A DNA stretch of 64,000 nt, from positions 20,505,608-20,569,607 of the forward strand of contig OX463787.1 of assembly GCA_949825025.1 (NCBI GenBank), in the 5' to 3' direction. The number at the start of each line of letters is the position of its first letter. Position 1 is the stretch's first letter. Below are positions 26,701 to 49,298 of this stretch, piece after piece. Origin of the DNA: Siphlonurus alternatus (lineage: Eukaryota > Arthropoda > Insecta > Ephemeroptera > Siphlonuridae). The position numbers were made by a program, and so were the translations under genes. The notes beneath the pieces are model-generated. The model was not told the origin of the DNA. It saw only the letters and a program-made list of their open reading frames with translations, and did not search any database.

Positions 26701-27966
26701 TCAGGATCCTATAAAAAAATAAAGGGAAAAAGACGATATTAACGACATCCAGTCCCTTCAGTATAGTTCATAGACGCCAAAATATTCGAAAAAGATAATA
26801 GTTATTTCCATACTTAAATGATATTTAAAAAGTGTATTAAAACTTAGATATTATTTATTAAAGATCAATATTTAAAATAAATAAAATATATATGTTTAAC
26901 CTAATTTTATTCTGTTTCAGGCGAGTGGGCGACGACCGGAGGAGCGACACCAGAACGATTTCTACTTCACGACAACGGCCCAGCAGCAGCCAATAGAATC
27001 ATTGTGTTCGCCACTGATGGTTTTCTTGACAAACTCGCAAATGCTACAGAGTTGTTCCTTGATGGGAACTTCAAAATGTGTCCCCTAATCAAGCAACTTT
27101 ATGTATGTAGAGTTCCCGCTCTTGACAATAAGGTATTTGTCACTGTTGCTTATGCACTCCTCGAAAGAAAAAACAGGGCTACATACGAAGAACTTTTTAA
27201 CATCCTACGTGACGCTTGCATTGCGCGAGGTTTTCAACTTAATCCTGCTATCATTCACATTGATTTTGAAGATGCTGTAATTAGGGCTGCCAAAAATGTG
27301 TTTGGTAACAATGTTACTCTCAGGTGTTGCTTTTACCATTTGACCCAAAGCACACTAAGAAAAGTTGTAGATTTAGGATTAAGGGATGCGTACATGCAAG
27401 ATGAGGATTTCCGTTGGTTTGTTGGGAAATTGGATGGGTTAGCGTTTTTACCGCTAAATGAGGTAGTTAACGGTTTCACTCATTTAAAAAACACTGCCCC
27501 TCAAAACTGCAGGGATCTTGTCACCTACTTCGAGGAAACGTATGTGTTGGGCAAACTAAGAAACGTACCAAACGGAAATCCTCAACATCCTCCTGCTGCT
27601 GTCCGTAATCCTCCCCAGTTCCCTCCTTCAGATTGGAATATCCATGAATCTACTATGACAGGGGGGGAAAACACGAACAATCAAACTGAAGGTTGGAACA
27701 ACAGATTTTCAAATATTGTATGTGTGATGCATCCAGGTTTGTATCTTTTAATTCAAAAGATGAGGTGCGAGTTGGCAGCTGATCAAACTAAACTTGCTCA
27801 GTTAGTGAACTATGGAGTAGTTCAAATAAAGAGGAAATGCCCTGTCTCTGTACTTCTGAGAGAACGATTAGTTAACCTTCTCACCCTTTTTATTAATCAT
27901 CAGACTACCCTGGTGGAGTGCTTGGATGCTATTGGTCGCAATGTGCGCCTCTTAGCCGTGGATTAG
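20269..27966 (+). CDS. Two-exon FLYWCH / MULE transposase gene, about 495 aa
   Basis: Exon 1 (20269-20710) and exon 2 (26921-27966) join through GATG/gtgagt and tctgtttcag in phase 1 to make an uninterrupted protein. Residues 16-68 form a FLYWCH-type zinc finger: KGYMYVKD, then WRC (W36, C38), C46 and H66-V-C68, where the last ligand is Cys instead of the usual His. Residues about 190-410 form a MULE transposase core with a complete acidic triad: D195 (LFLDGNFK), D262 (IIHIDFED), E404 (NNQTEGWNN). The CCFYH motif (283-287) is also present. The core catalyses DNA cut-and-paste, and the finger would bind the element ends. The coding DNA is far less AT-rich than its intron. No long terminal inverted repeats were found, so it may be domesticated or may have lost its ends. 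The 6.2-kb intron holds several foldbacks. Confidence 0.85.
20878..21214. mobile_element. Foldback family C, copy 1
   Basis: Ends tgagttattagaatgtgaaa and its inverse. Inner segments tttttcagatttttctgag and attgaaagtc flank a core of TGACGTCA, gccgccc and aaaaaggatag in paired orientation. Lies in the FLYWCH-MULE intron. Confidence 0.85.
22325..23610. mobile_element. Repeat family H, copy 2, palindromic form
   Basis: Arms 22440-23000 and 23040-23600 are inverted copies around a 40-bp centre. The left arm carries the same 82-codon plus frame as 15696-15944 with one residue change, so the copies are recent. The right arm is cut by a 5S-derived SINE at about 23588. Confidence 0.8.
22521..22658 (-). 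pseudogene. Exon-like fragment, second copy
   Basis: Practically identical to the exon-like piece at 15754-15891, including acceptor and stop. Confidence 0.35.
23588..23685 (-). mobile_element. 5S rRNA-derived SINE fragment
   Basis: On the minus strand it reads gatcactaaagtcaagcaac and then ttggatgggtgaccatt, the internal promoter part of 5S rRNA (A box, intermediate element, C box). It then continues into the same tail as 33893-34230 (caacaaatccatcccccaccc). This copy is short and interrupts the right arm of family H. Confidence 0.7.
23822..24152. mobile_element. Foldback family C, copy 2
   Basis: Same ends and core as 20878-21214: cttaatggaaagaaggggta at the left, TGACGTCACGGGCGGCAC in the core, and its inverse to the right. 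Confidence 0.85.
24345..24545. mobile_element. Foldback family I, copy 1
   Basis: Ends cagggacggatccagcgcg and ttggatccgcgcctgg are inverted. The middle has a 17-base G run and a 17-base C run that could fold onto each other. Related copy at 39781-39965. Confidence 0.65.
24546..25160. other. Intronic gene-free stretch
   Basis: AT-rich part of the FLYWCH-MULE intron with no recognised element. Confidence 0.4.
25195..25560. mobile_element. Partial copy of the spectrin-intron foldback
   Basis: Matches about 5910-6250: ctagcgagagagaaatttta, ttacaaccccatgagcttg, aggcctgttacgtgtcc and ccactgagaagagactgag occur in the same order. Only one arm end and the centre are present. Confidence 0.75.
25561..26900. 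other. Intronic gene-free stretch
   Basis: AT-rich intron DNA with a T run at about 25618-25644 and no recognised element or coding sequence. Confidence 0.5.
26921..27966 (+). CDS. FLYWCH-MULE exon 2 (transposase core)
   Basis: Opens in phase 1 with GEWATTGGATPERFLLHDNG, and continues without interruption to TAG at 27964-27966. It contains all three catalytic acids and the Cys/His motif. Confidence 0.85.
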
Positions 27967-28043
27967 TAATCCTTATGAGCCTAGCTGTCCTATCCTCTCC
28001 TGCAGGGTAGATGTTCTTAGGTCAGTGCACAGCAGGTGTGTGA

Positions 28044-28357
28044 ATGGAGTATCGACATAAATCTTTTTATTGCAGAAATGGATAGAGTGCAAAGTTATGC
28101 TACCCTGATTTTATTTCAGATTTTTTTATAGCCCGGGAAGTATTTTTTAAAAATTATAAAAAGTATTTTTTGTGACGTCACGTGGCGTCAAGTCCTATCT
28201 TTTTCTTAAGGAGCGGCGTCTCGTGACGTCACAAAAAGAACTTTCAGTAATTTTTAAAAAGAGTTCCCGGACTCTAAAAAATCTGAAAAAAATCAGGGTA
28301 GCATAACTTTGCACTCTATCCATTTCTGCAATAAAAAGATTTATGTCGATACTCCAG
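28044..28357. mobile_element. Foldback family B, copy 1
   Basis: Ends ggagtatcgacataaatc and its inverse, inner tgcagaaatggatagagtgc, then ttcagatttttttatagccc. The core has TGACGTCACG twice around cctatctttttcttaagg. It starts about 80 bp after the MULE stop codon. Confidence 0.9.
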
Positions 28358-28519
28358 TGACTGGAGGGAACCCTAACTCCATGGCAAAGTTGGCCACAGT
28401 TAACTTCCCAGTTCAATAAATCTTCATGTCTATTTCCAATGTTATTTGAACTGAGCAGCCTAGCTGTTAATCCCCTTGTGGCTGATCTAAAATGGAATGT
28501 CGAGAACCTTGGAGTCACA

Positions 28520-28922
28520 TTAAGGGTAAGATAACACGAAACATCGATTGTTGTAGTCAGATTTGATTAACCTATATATGTAAACCTTTGCAACCTCATA
28601 ATAATTCTGGATTTTTTTTAGAGACAGTTCTTTGCACCAAAAAAAATAAATGTAGAAAAAATTTCACAACAAAATCTCGATCCGATTTTTATAAATTATT
28701 TTTTAAATTTCCAGTGTAGTCCGGGCTTTCCCATGGAGACCTAAACTAATAAATTAATAAAAAAAAAAATGGAGTTATTGTTTTGAAATTTTTTCTACAT
28801 TTTTTTTTGGTGCGAAAAACTGTATCTGAAAAAATATTCAGAATTATTATGAGGTTGCTAAGGTTTACATGTTAATCAAATGGGACTACAACAATCGATG
28901 TTGCATGTTATCTTACCCTTAA
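28520..28922. mobile_element. Foldback family E, copy 1 (TTAA-flanked)
   Basis: TTAA at both borders, with ends GGGTAAGATAACACGAAAC and an inverse right end. The arms continue through aacctcataataattctg, with the centre at ttcccatggagacctaaact. A TTAA target and a 5' GGG/CCC end are what piggyBac-type elements show; no transposase is present. Confidence 0.85.
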
Positions 28923-29660
28923 TTTAAAATAAAAATGTAAGTGTGCCCAATTGTGCCGTGGATTCAGGGAATGGAAGGGAAGTTGCAATCACCATCTGCT
29001 AATTAATGTTAAATTATAAATTAAAATTAACTTAAAATTTGATTCATTATAATGAAATAAAATCATGCGATTTTATATTTTTAATTATTGATATGCTTTG
29101 ATAAGAGTCATCCAAGATTAAATTAGATCATTATTGCAACTTCCCCTTCTCCACTTCTCTCAACATGTAAATATTGTAATAATAAAATAATAAATAAGAA
29201 GAAGAAATGATTTTGATACAAACTTCTTTTATAATTAAAAAATGTTATAAAATAACTATATCTTGCAATCATGTGTCATCAAATAAATGTGCCATGTAAA
29301 GCCGGTATTACACGATACAATTTTTATAACTATTACATACAATTTTTTCTTTCAAGAAAAATTTTGAACTCCAATTGTTTGTATGGAGATGAAATTTTCT
29401 TCTAAAAAAATTCATGCAAAATTGTATTGTTTTATACCGGCTTAAACTGTAATTTTAAAAATATAGCATTTATAAATTCTTACAATTATTCTTCATTATT
29501 AATCCATTAATCTTTAATTACGATAAAGTGTTCGCTTTTGTTTTAATTGTCCACTTGTGTACTCGTCTACTTGTGTTTTAAATAATATCTTTTTATACTT
29601 ATTGTCACTTAGTTTAAATAATTTATAATATTTGTATGTTGACGTAACCAATGTTCATGT
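28923..29660. other. Gene-free stretch
   Basis: AT-rich. A weak inverted pair around 29300-29450 (aagccggtattacacgatac and ataccggctt) suggests another small hairpin element. Confidence 0.4.
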
Positions 29661-29661
29661 C

Positions 29662-30345
29662 CTAATAGACCACTTGCAAAACTATGTTTTAGCAAAACAT
29701 AAACAAACGCACAAACCCAGTGTATTGTTGGTTGTTGATTATGTGTATTTTTTTTTTTTAATACATTGGACCTTATGGGAAATTTACGATGTTCACATAC
29801 AGATTTCAATACATTACATACGTATAATTTTAAAAATAAATACATCACCGGAATCTGCAGTTCTTGGGCGATTTATAATATTGAAAATTGCATCGGAAGA
29901 TGGTTTCTTTAATTTTAATATAGTAAATTTAGTATGATACCAAATCAGCCAATTGCATGGGTAAGATACGTAACCAAGCAAACTCCAGATTGTTTATTAT
30001 TGCAACAGTTAAAATCAACAAACTGGAGTTTGCCTAGTTACGTATCTTCCCCCATGCAATTGGCTGATTTGGTATCACACTAAATTTACTATATTGAAAT
30101 AAAGAAACCATCTTCCGATGCAATTTTCAATATTATAAATGGCCAAGAAATGCAAATTCCGGTGATATATTTATTTTTAAAATTTTACGTTTGTAACATA
30201 TTGAAAACTGTGTGTGAAAAACGTGAATTTCCCATAAGGTCCAATGTATTAAAAAAAATACACATAATCAACAACCAACAATAATACACTGGGTGGACGA
30301 GTTTGTTTACGTTTTACTATACATAGTTTTGCAAGTGGTCTATTG
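29662..30345. mobile_element. Foldback element with 0.32-kb arms
   Basis: Left arm from ctaatagaccacttgcaaaa to ttgcatgggtaagatacg. Right arm is the inverse from cgtatcttcccccatgcaat to tttgcaagtggtctattg. The centre is about 29985-30020. Two short frames in the arms mirror each other and are not called as genes. Confidence 0.85.
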
Positions 30346-30870
30346 AATAAATTGAAAAGATTTAGTTCTATGGTATAGTTTTAATACATAATTAATTAAC
30401 TCATTCATTAAATTCTATTTTCAAAAATATAATGACTGTAAATGTAAAATGTAATCTTTCGTTGTTTAGGTTTGGTTCTTTTTGCATTAACAAAATAAAT
30501 AATTTTTAATGTCTATTTTTTAATTGAATTTATATACTTATTTTATTTAATCCTTCCATAATATCTCTCAGTATTACTGATAGTATAAAGTATACCAATA
30601 CTACAGTATATCATTCTAGGTTTAATAAATTAAATACAAAAAAAAATGATGTTACAGTATACAAACATTAAAATGAATTTATGATTATAATTTCTATAAT
30701 TTATAATATGTTATTGCGAATTGCCCATGAAAAAGGTAAAATAAATTTCACTGAATACTGCGCATGATACTTTCACAGCATAATTTATTTTTTTATACGT
30801 TTAGTTGTAGAGTATAATAATTAAATGTTTAGCACCTTTTAATTATTTTATTATTTATCATGTTTTTCTT

Positions 30871-31260
30871 TTAAGGGTAAGATAACACGAAGAATCGATT
30901 GTTGTAGTCCCATTTGATTAACATTTAAATCTTAGCAACCTCATAATAATTCTGAATTTTTTTGAGAGACAGTTTTTGGCACCAAAAAAATATGGAAAAA
31001 ATTTCAAAACAATCGGACGATCCAATTTTTTTAAACGAATTTTTTAAATTTTTAGTTTAGGGCTTTCCCATGGAGACCTAAACTAAGAAAATAATTTTAA
31101 AAAATTGGATCCTACGATTGTTTTGAAATTTTTTCCATATTTTTTTGGTGCCAAGAACTGTCTCTCAAAAAAAAGTCAGAAACTTTATGAGGTTGCTAAG
31201 GTTTACATGTTAATCAAATGGGACTACAACAATCGATTGTTCGTGTTATCTTACCCTTAA
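30871..31260. mobile_element. Foldback family E, copy 2 (TTAA-flanked)
   Basis: Perfect borders TTAAGGGTAAGATAACACGA and its inverse ending CCCTTAA. Same internal ttcccatggagacctaaac centre as copy 1. Confidence 0.9.
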
Positions 31261-32263
31261 TGTAGGTTAATTTGGGTGCAATAAATTTGAGCCAACCCAG
31301 GCAAAAAGGACTTTGGGGGAAGGGAAATAAGTAAATGAACAGGGGAGACTAAATAAAACATCGCATAATTATTATGGTATAATTATTTTACAATGAATGT
31401 ATGAATGCATTTTTTTCATTATTTTTTAATAGAGAGCAAAAACAAAACAAAAAGTAAGAATAAAAAATCGCCACCTCATGATAGAAGAAAACATTGCTTC
31501 CCCACCCAATTTTTTACGTATTAACATAATGTTACATTATAAGGTCGACAAGAGATACATTGCTTTTTGCAGTAGAATGTTCCATAAACTTACTCATGGA
31601 AACCAGCTATAAAATTAAATGTTCATAATGGTTTTAAAATTTATGTTGTCACGAGTAACAACCAGCACAAAGCATGATAGTAAAATACGTATTGCTATTT
31701 CAGTTATTTATTTGTTATTTTATTGTACAGAATCATTATTTACCAGAAAAAATGATATTTAATTCACAAATTTTAATGATGAGAAGAAATTTTAAATTTT
31801 TGAAGATATAGAATTACATGTACACATATAGTAAAATTATCTTAAAAAGTATTTAGTTGTGTTAAAAAGCCTTTATGCATAGTGACTAAAAAATATTGAG
31901 ACACCGGGGAAAAAAATCATATACTTCTTTCTTACCGAACTTTCAGTTACATAATTTTGACAAAAAGACCAGACTACGGAGCCGGCCCCGTTAGGAAAAA
32001 ACGAGCATTGATGTGTATAGTATATTAAAAGATATTTGAGTGAGACGGCTATATATGAACGAACTGAACACTAGTGGGGACATGCATTTTTACCCAAGCG
32101 TTTTGGAATTGAGATTCATATATCTATTATATATTATTCAAAACGATGATTTTTCTTTGAAAGAGCTAGTTTATGAATGTATGCAAATGAAATATTTCAG
32201 TATTTTCAAAAATGTGAATTTCTCGCTCTCTGAATTGACACTGAAAATTTTCCCAACCCCAAA
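31261..32263. other. Gene-free stretch
   Basis: AT-rich, with no coding sequence or repeat recognised. A 75-codon frame at 32040-32267 lacks protein-like features. Confidence 0.45.
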
Positions 32264-32810
32264 GTGATGGGTATTTTATCCGAGGGTATTTTCTCCAAGG
32301 GAATTTCGTCGAAGGGTATTTTGTCCAAGGGTATTTCGTCTGAGGGTATTTTGTCCAAGGGTATTTTGTCCGAGGGTATTTTGTCCAAGGGTATTTTGTC
32401 TGAGGGTATTTCGTCCAAGGGTATTTCGTCTGAGGGTATTTTGTCCAAGGGTATTTTGTCCAAGGGTATTTTGTCCTAGGGTATTTTGTCCAAGGGTATT
32501 TTGTCCAAGGGTATTTTGTCTGAGGGTAAATTGTCCAAGGGTATTTTGTCCAAGGGTTAATTGTCCGTGGGTATTTATACTGAGGGTAAATTGTCCAAGG
32601 GTATTTTATCCCAGGGTATTTTGTCCGAGGGTATTTTGTCCAAGGGTTAATTGTCCAAGGGTATTTTGTCCAAGGGTTAATTGTCTAAGGGTATTTTGTC
32701 CAAGGGTTAATTGTCCAAGGGTATTTTGTCCAAGGGTATTTTGTCCTAGGGTATTTTGTCTGGGTATTATATCCGAGGGTATTTTATCAAAGGGTATTTT
32801 ATCCGTGATT
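32264..32810. repeat. 15-bp minisatellite, block 4 (inverse of block 1)
   Basis: About 36 units of gggtattttgtccaa, with the same shortened variant (gggttaattgtccaa) in the distal half and a ggtattatatccgag end. Its right edge abuts a half copy of foldback family B with no spacer. Confidence 0.95.
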
Positions 32811-32812
32811 CG

Positions 32813-32988
32813 CAAGTCCTATCTTTTTCTTAAGGAGCGGCGTCTCGTGACGTCACAAAAATAACTTTCAATAATTTTTTAAAAAAAGTTCCCGGGCTCT
32901 AAAAAATCTGAAAAAAATCAGGGTAGCATAACTTTGCACCCTCTATCCATTTCTGCAATAAAAAAAATTGAGGACAATACTCCATTAA
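32813..32988. mobile_element. Foldback family B, right half
   Basis: Starts in the core at aagtcctatctttttct and runs to gaggacaatactccatt. The left half is missing and the minisatellite stands in its place. Confidence 0.85.
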
Positions 32989-33157
32989 AAAATAAATGAA
33001 ATATTTTATAATTTAAAAAAATATAATGAAAAAATACTATATTCAATTAAAATATAACACTTTTAAAAATTATTTTCATAATTTAAATTAATACTTAAAT
33101 TTGGCATCGTTTGTAGAAGCGTTAATTAAGGATTACAATGTAATGATTTGTATTCTA

Positions 33158-33512
33158 TTCTATTCCATTCCATTCCAATCCATTCCATTCCATTCCATTC
33201 CATTCCATTCCATTCCATTCCATTCCATTCCATTCCATTCCATTCCATTCCATTCCATTCCATTCCATTCCATTCCATTCCATTCCATTCCATTCCATTC
33301 CATTCCATTCCATTCCATTCCATTCCATTCCATTCCATTCCATTCCATTCCATTCCATTCCATTCCATTCCATTCCATTCCATTCCATTCCATTCCATTC
33401 CATTCCATTCTATTCTATTCTATTCTATTCTATTCTATTCTATTCTATTCTATTCTATTCTATTCTATTCTATTCTATTCTATTCTATTCTATTCTATTC
33501 TATTCTATTCTA
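33158..33512. repeat. (CATTC)n then (TATTC)n pentanucleotide array
   Basis: About 50 units of cattc (to about 33408) switch abruptly to about 20 units of tattc. A transition C to T spread through the second block. All frames in this region are artefacts of the repeat. Confidence 0.97.
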
Positions 33513-33892
33513 TAAGCATTTTATATTTGGTCTCAGTTAGAACGCTTTTAATTTGGATGTACATTGAAAAGCTACAATGAAAAATTAAGATTTATTCAAA
33601 AATATACATGTGAATTCAGATTCTTTTGAAATTTTTATTGCAAATAAATTGAAATAATATCGAAAATTTTCAATACATAGACAATTTAGCTGTGATTTAT
33701 AATCGTTTTATAAATTCAATTTATCATAACAGGAGAAACGCAGTAATAAAATTATAATTGATTATAAAAAAATATAATTATTTAATTAATAATTAATGTA
33801 ACTTTTAATTGACAAATTAAAATAAAATTTATTGTAACTATATAATTATAGTTACAATAATTATGAATAATTATATGGTGGGAGGTGTGGCG

Positions 33893-34230
33893 CAATGCGC
33901 TTGACCGGGTCTCGTCAGATCACCGAAGTCAAGCAACGCCGCGCGTGGTTAGTAGTTGGATGGGTGACCATTTTCAACAAAAACCATGTTTCCCACCCAG
34001 GGGTAAATCGTTGCGCCTTTCCACTATGTGGTTCCCCTGGCTTTGGACCATTGTACTTCCGGTTCATTGACAAAAGCTCTAGCGTCCATCCTTGCTGAGG
34101 TTTCCACGTTTCCCTCAGCCGCAGGCAAATGCCGGGATGGATTTGCAAGGCCGTCCCCGTTCCGGAAGAGCCCGCGAAACGCTCAAATTAGGGTTTCGGA
34201 AGGTTCGGGGTTTCAAAGTAGTATGTAATT
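33893..34230 (+). mobile_element. 5S rRNA-derived SINE
   Basis: Its head matches the 5S rRNA interior in order: ggtctcgtcagatcaccgaa, gtcaagcaacg, and gtggttagtagttggatggg, ending in gtgacc. This covers the polymerase III internal promoter (A box, intermediate element, C box). An unrelated body of about 250 bp follows, GC-richer than its surroundings, and then AT-rich DNA. The class corresponds to SINE3-type elements. A second copy is at 23588-23685. Confidence 0.75.
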
Positions 34231-34454
34231 AGTAAATAGAAGTACCCAATAGGGTTTGATTAAAAGAAAATAATAATAATTATAAATGATAATAATTTAA
34301 TATAGACTTTAAATAAATTAAAAATTGAGTTGAGTTATATTCATAGGCATAACTAAATAAACAACTCCCTGAATGAATATTATCTTCGTTCAAACAATTA
34401 TTGCTCATTCAAAATAAAATAAAAAAAAATAAAATAATCAAAAACAAAGTTTTT

Positions 34455-34795
34455 GCAATGGACAACATACATGAAAAAATTTAATTGCAGAAATAAATAA
34501 ATGGTACCAAATTATGCTACTCTGAATTTTTTTTAGATTTTTTTGAGACCCGGAACTATTTTTAAATAATTATTGAAAGTCCTGTGATTTCAGTTAGCAC
34601 CCCTGCAGCCTTAATAAAAAGGATAGAGACTGGACGCCTATTGACGCCTCCAGGGGGCGTGGCCGCACTTTCAATAATTATTTAAAAATAGTTCTGGGTC
34701 TCAAAAATATCCGAAAGAATTCTGAGTAGCATAATGTGGTACCCTCTATTCATTTCTGCAATAAAATTTTTTCATGTATGTTGTCCATTAAAATA
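34455..34795. mobile_element. Foldback family D, copy 1
   Basis: Ends caatggacaacatacatga and its inverse, then ctgaattttttttagattt and attattgaaag. The core carries ggcgtggccgcac and aaaaggatagagactgg. Same architecture as families B and C without TGACGTCA. Confidence 0.85.
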
Positions 34796-35465
34796 ATATG
34801 AACAATAAGGAGGCTGCGCAAGCTTTTTATATTTATATTTAATTACAATGGTATTTTAACGGTATATTATCATTAATTCAACTATCAGGAAAGAGAAATA
34901 AGAGAGACCTTTATAATCTATAATTCATTGCAGTGCCTAAAATGACTATTCCGGGCCTCTCGGCTAGACAACCAATTCAACTTCGCTGCAGAGAGGTTTG
35001 CATACAATGCAGGGGCAAGATAACTGCAGTGTTCTTAACATCCCCGCTCCGCTAATATCGACGGAGGAGTTGAATTAATATTGTTGTTTATGTTGTCAAC
35101 AATGTTTATTGTATCTGTCGATTGATCAAAGATGATTCGATGCTGCTTCCCCTTATCACTCATACCTTGATGCTAAACGTATTTTATGACGTCATCAATA
35201 AGGCCTGTGTATAGACATTTTATTCATTTTAAGTTAACTGTTGGTAAATTCGTCGCCTTGGAAAATTTCTCACTTGCAGCCTATCACCATGTCCTGTGTC
35301 ATTCTAGCGGGGTATGGTGATTAACAAAGCTGCAAAGGGAAATTTTCCGAGGCGACGAGTGTACATAGAAACGTCCCTAGTCATGTGGCGCCATCACTGC
35401 TGTTTAAATCACATAGCGGTGGAACTTGGAACTAACATGTTGCAGCGTTGCAGCCCTGTTCAAAT
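34796..35465. other. Gene-free stretch before receptor gene
   Basis: Mixed composition and no exon recognised. Its last part (35379-35446) is a near copy of 35811-35877. Confidence 0.4.
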
Positions 35466-35876
35466 GGACAAAATACATGACATGAAAATTTTTTATTGCA
35501 GAAATGAATAAAGGGTACCAAATTATGCTACTCTGAATTTTTTCAGATTTTTTTGAGACCGAGAACTATTTTTAAATAATTATTGAAAGTGCGGCCACGC
35601 CCCCTGGAGGCGTCAATAGGCGTCCAGTCTCTATCCCTTTTATTAAGAATTCAGAGGTGCCAACTGAAGTCACAGGACTTTCAATAATTATTTAAAAATT
35701 GTTCCGGGTCTTAAAAAAGTCCGAAAAAATTCAAAGTAGCATAATTTGGTGCCCTCTATTCATTTCTGCAATAAAAAATTGTCATGTATGTTGTCCATTG
35801 TAACACATCAGTCATGTGGCGCCCTCACTGCTTTTTAAAGCACATAGCAGTGAAACCTGGAACTAACATGTTGCAG

Positions 35877-35877
<1 letters not shown>
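35379..35877. repeat. Direct duplication of about 68 bp flanking a foldback
   Basis: 35379-35446 and 35811-35877 share gtcatgtggcgcc, tttaaa-cacatagc and ggaactaacatgttgcag in the same orientation, about 85 percent by eye. Family D copy 2 lies between them. The second copy forms the acceptor-like ttgcag of the candidate receptor exon. Confidence 0.7.
35462..35801. mobile_element. Foldback family D, copy 2
   Basis: Same ends as copy 1 (atggacaaaatacatgacat, inverse at right). The core is inverted relative to copy 1: gcggccacgccccctggagg comes first. Confidence 0.85.
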
Positions 35878-41792
<5,915 letters not shown>

Positions 41793-41902
41793 TTGTTGTC
41801 CACGATGTGGAGTTTAACAAAACAAAAGATTGCTCTCCACGCATTTCCACAAAACTGCACTTTAACTTTCAGCTTTTTTTTTTTTTTTTTTCACTCGCTG
41901 TA

Positions 41903-41931
41903 TCCATCCATCCATCCATCCATCCATCCAT

Positions 41932-41965
<34 letters not shown>

Positions 41966-42344
41966 GTCCATCCGTCCATCCGTCCATCCGTCCATCCGTC
42001 CATCCGTCCATCCGTCCATCCGTCCATCCGTCCATCCGTCCATCCGTCCATCCGTCCATCCGTCCATCCGTCCATCCGTCCATCCGTCCATCCGTCCATC
42101 CGTCCATCCGTCCATCCGTCCATCCGTCCATCCGTCCATCCGTCCATCCGTCCATCCGTCCATCCGTCCATCCGTCCATCCGTCCATCCGTCCATCCGTC
42201 CATCCGTCCATCCGTCCATCCGTCCATCCGTCCATCCGTCCATCCGTCCATCCGTCCATCCGTCCATCCGTCCATCCGTCCGTCCGTCCGTCCGTCCGTC
42301 CATCCGTCCATCCGTCCATCCGTCCATCCGTCCATCCGTCCATC
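41903..42344. repeat. (CCAT)n passing into (CCATCCGT)n array
   Basis: About 14 units of ccat are followed by an 8-bp higher-order unit, ccatccgt, repeated about 45 times with a short pure ccgt run near 42278-42300. It lies in the probable 3' UTR of the receptor, between its stop and its AATAAA signals. All long frames here are artefacts. Confidence 0.97.
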
Positions 42345-42764
42345 ATAATAATAGATACATTATTTAAATAAATATTTAATAAAGGTTCCCTATTGTAAAT
42401 TATAATTTAAAGTAACCAACTTGATAACAAATGATGGAATTCATTTACCAAACTAAACTATGTATCACTAGAATCACTATTATATAGATGTAAAGTTATA
42501 ATAATTAATAAATTAAAAGCGATACATAAATTTCATTTGTTAGTTTTATTGAAGTACATAAGACATAAGTAATATAATAGCTGGTAAATTATATAATTTA
42601 TTCGGGAATATTTGACAGTATAAAGCCAGAAAAAAAATTAACACTTATTACATTGGTGTCTGATTAGCAAAGTTTTAATTTAATGTCATTAAAGTAAGCT
42701 AGACCACGTGCAACATTGTTATGTTAAATGTACGACAGTTTGACATTTGGAGGTGAGGTGGAAG
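42345..42764. other. Intergenic gap between two convergent genes
   Basis: AT-rich. Holds AATAAA for the plus-strand receptor (42367, 42378) and, on the minus strand, AATAAA at 42545-42550 for the lectin. Confidence 0.55.
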
Positions 42765-48601
<5,837 letters not shown>

Positions 48602-49298
48602 CTGAAGACAGATTACTTTCATTGTTTTATTTTCGCAGACAGTTTTAACTCAAATATATGACCTTATCTTATACTTATTTATTGTGCTGGTACATTTTAA
48701 AATAACTTTTGCTTTTTATTCATTGATTAAATTATTGCCTCGTACTCTACAATCGCAAGCAGAAAAAATGAACCAACAATGGCCTTTGTTGTCATCGTGC
48801 AATGAATACAAAGTATAATTTCCTTACTTCTAGCTTATCACAGCTCTCTATGTATTTTCGTTCCATCAACGATGCCGATTGATTGGTGAGTGGGCGGGTC
48901 AGTGAGCAAACTCTTAGAGAGCAGTAATTGGCATGAAGGAGAAAATTGAAGCTTTGGATGTGACAACAAAGGACCATTATTGGTCAATTTCACCTGCAGT
49001 TGACTGTACAGTTGACACTAAACTTTTAGATGCTGAATTGGTTTCAGCACTTAATGTCAGTACAAAACTGTTCCAGTTTCTTCTTACATCCAGCCCTTTT
49101 AACCTATTAAACCCTTAATCCAAGTACAATTTTCGTACTGAAAAAAGTGTCAATTTTTGATACTGTATTTTATTCCGTTCTTACTAAAAATTTGTACTTG
49201 GATTAAGTGTTTTATAGGTAAAAAATCCTGGATGTAAGACAAATTTGGAACAATTTTTCACTGACCTAAGTCCTGAAACCAATAGAGAACCGACACTA
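48602..49298. other. Stretch upstream of lectin exons
   Basis: Contains a hairpin at about 48995-49235 (tgaattggtttcagcactta-type sequence and acttggattaagtg pairs). No signal-peptide exon recognised. Confidence 0.4.

Noticed and set aside
29609..29937. Overlapping 79- and 101-codon frames
   Set aside because: They sit in one arm of a foldback, on opposite strands, with no protein-like composition.
33158..33408. Similarity to human satellite II/III (CATTC)n
   Set aside because: The motif is a simple pentamer that arises independently; the genes here are invertebrate.
33101..33580. Long frames (HSIPF, MEWNG repeats) on both strands
   Set aside because: They only translate the pentanucleotide array; several frames on both strands are open at once.
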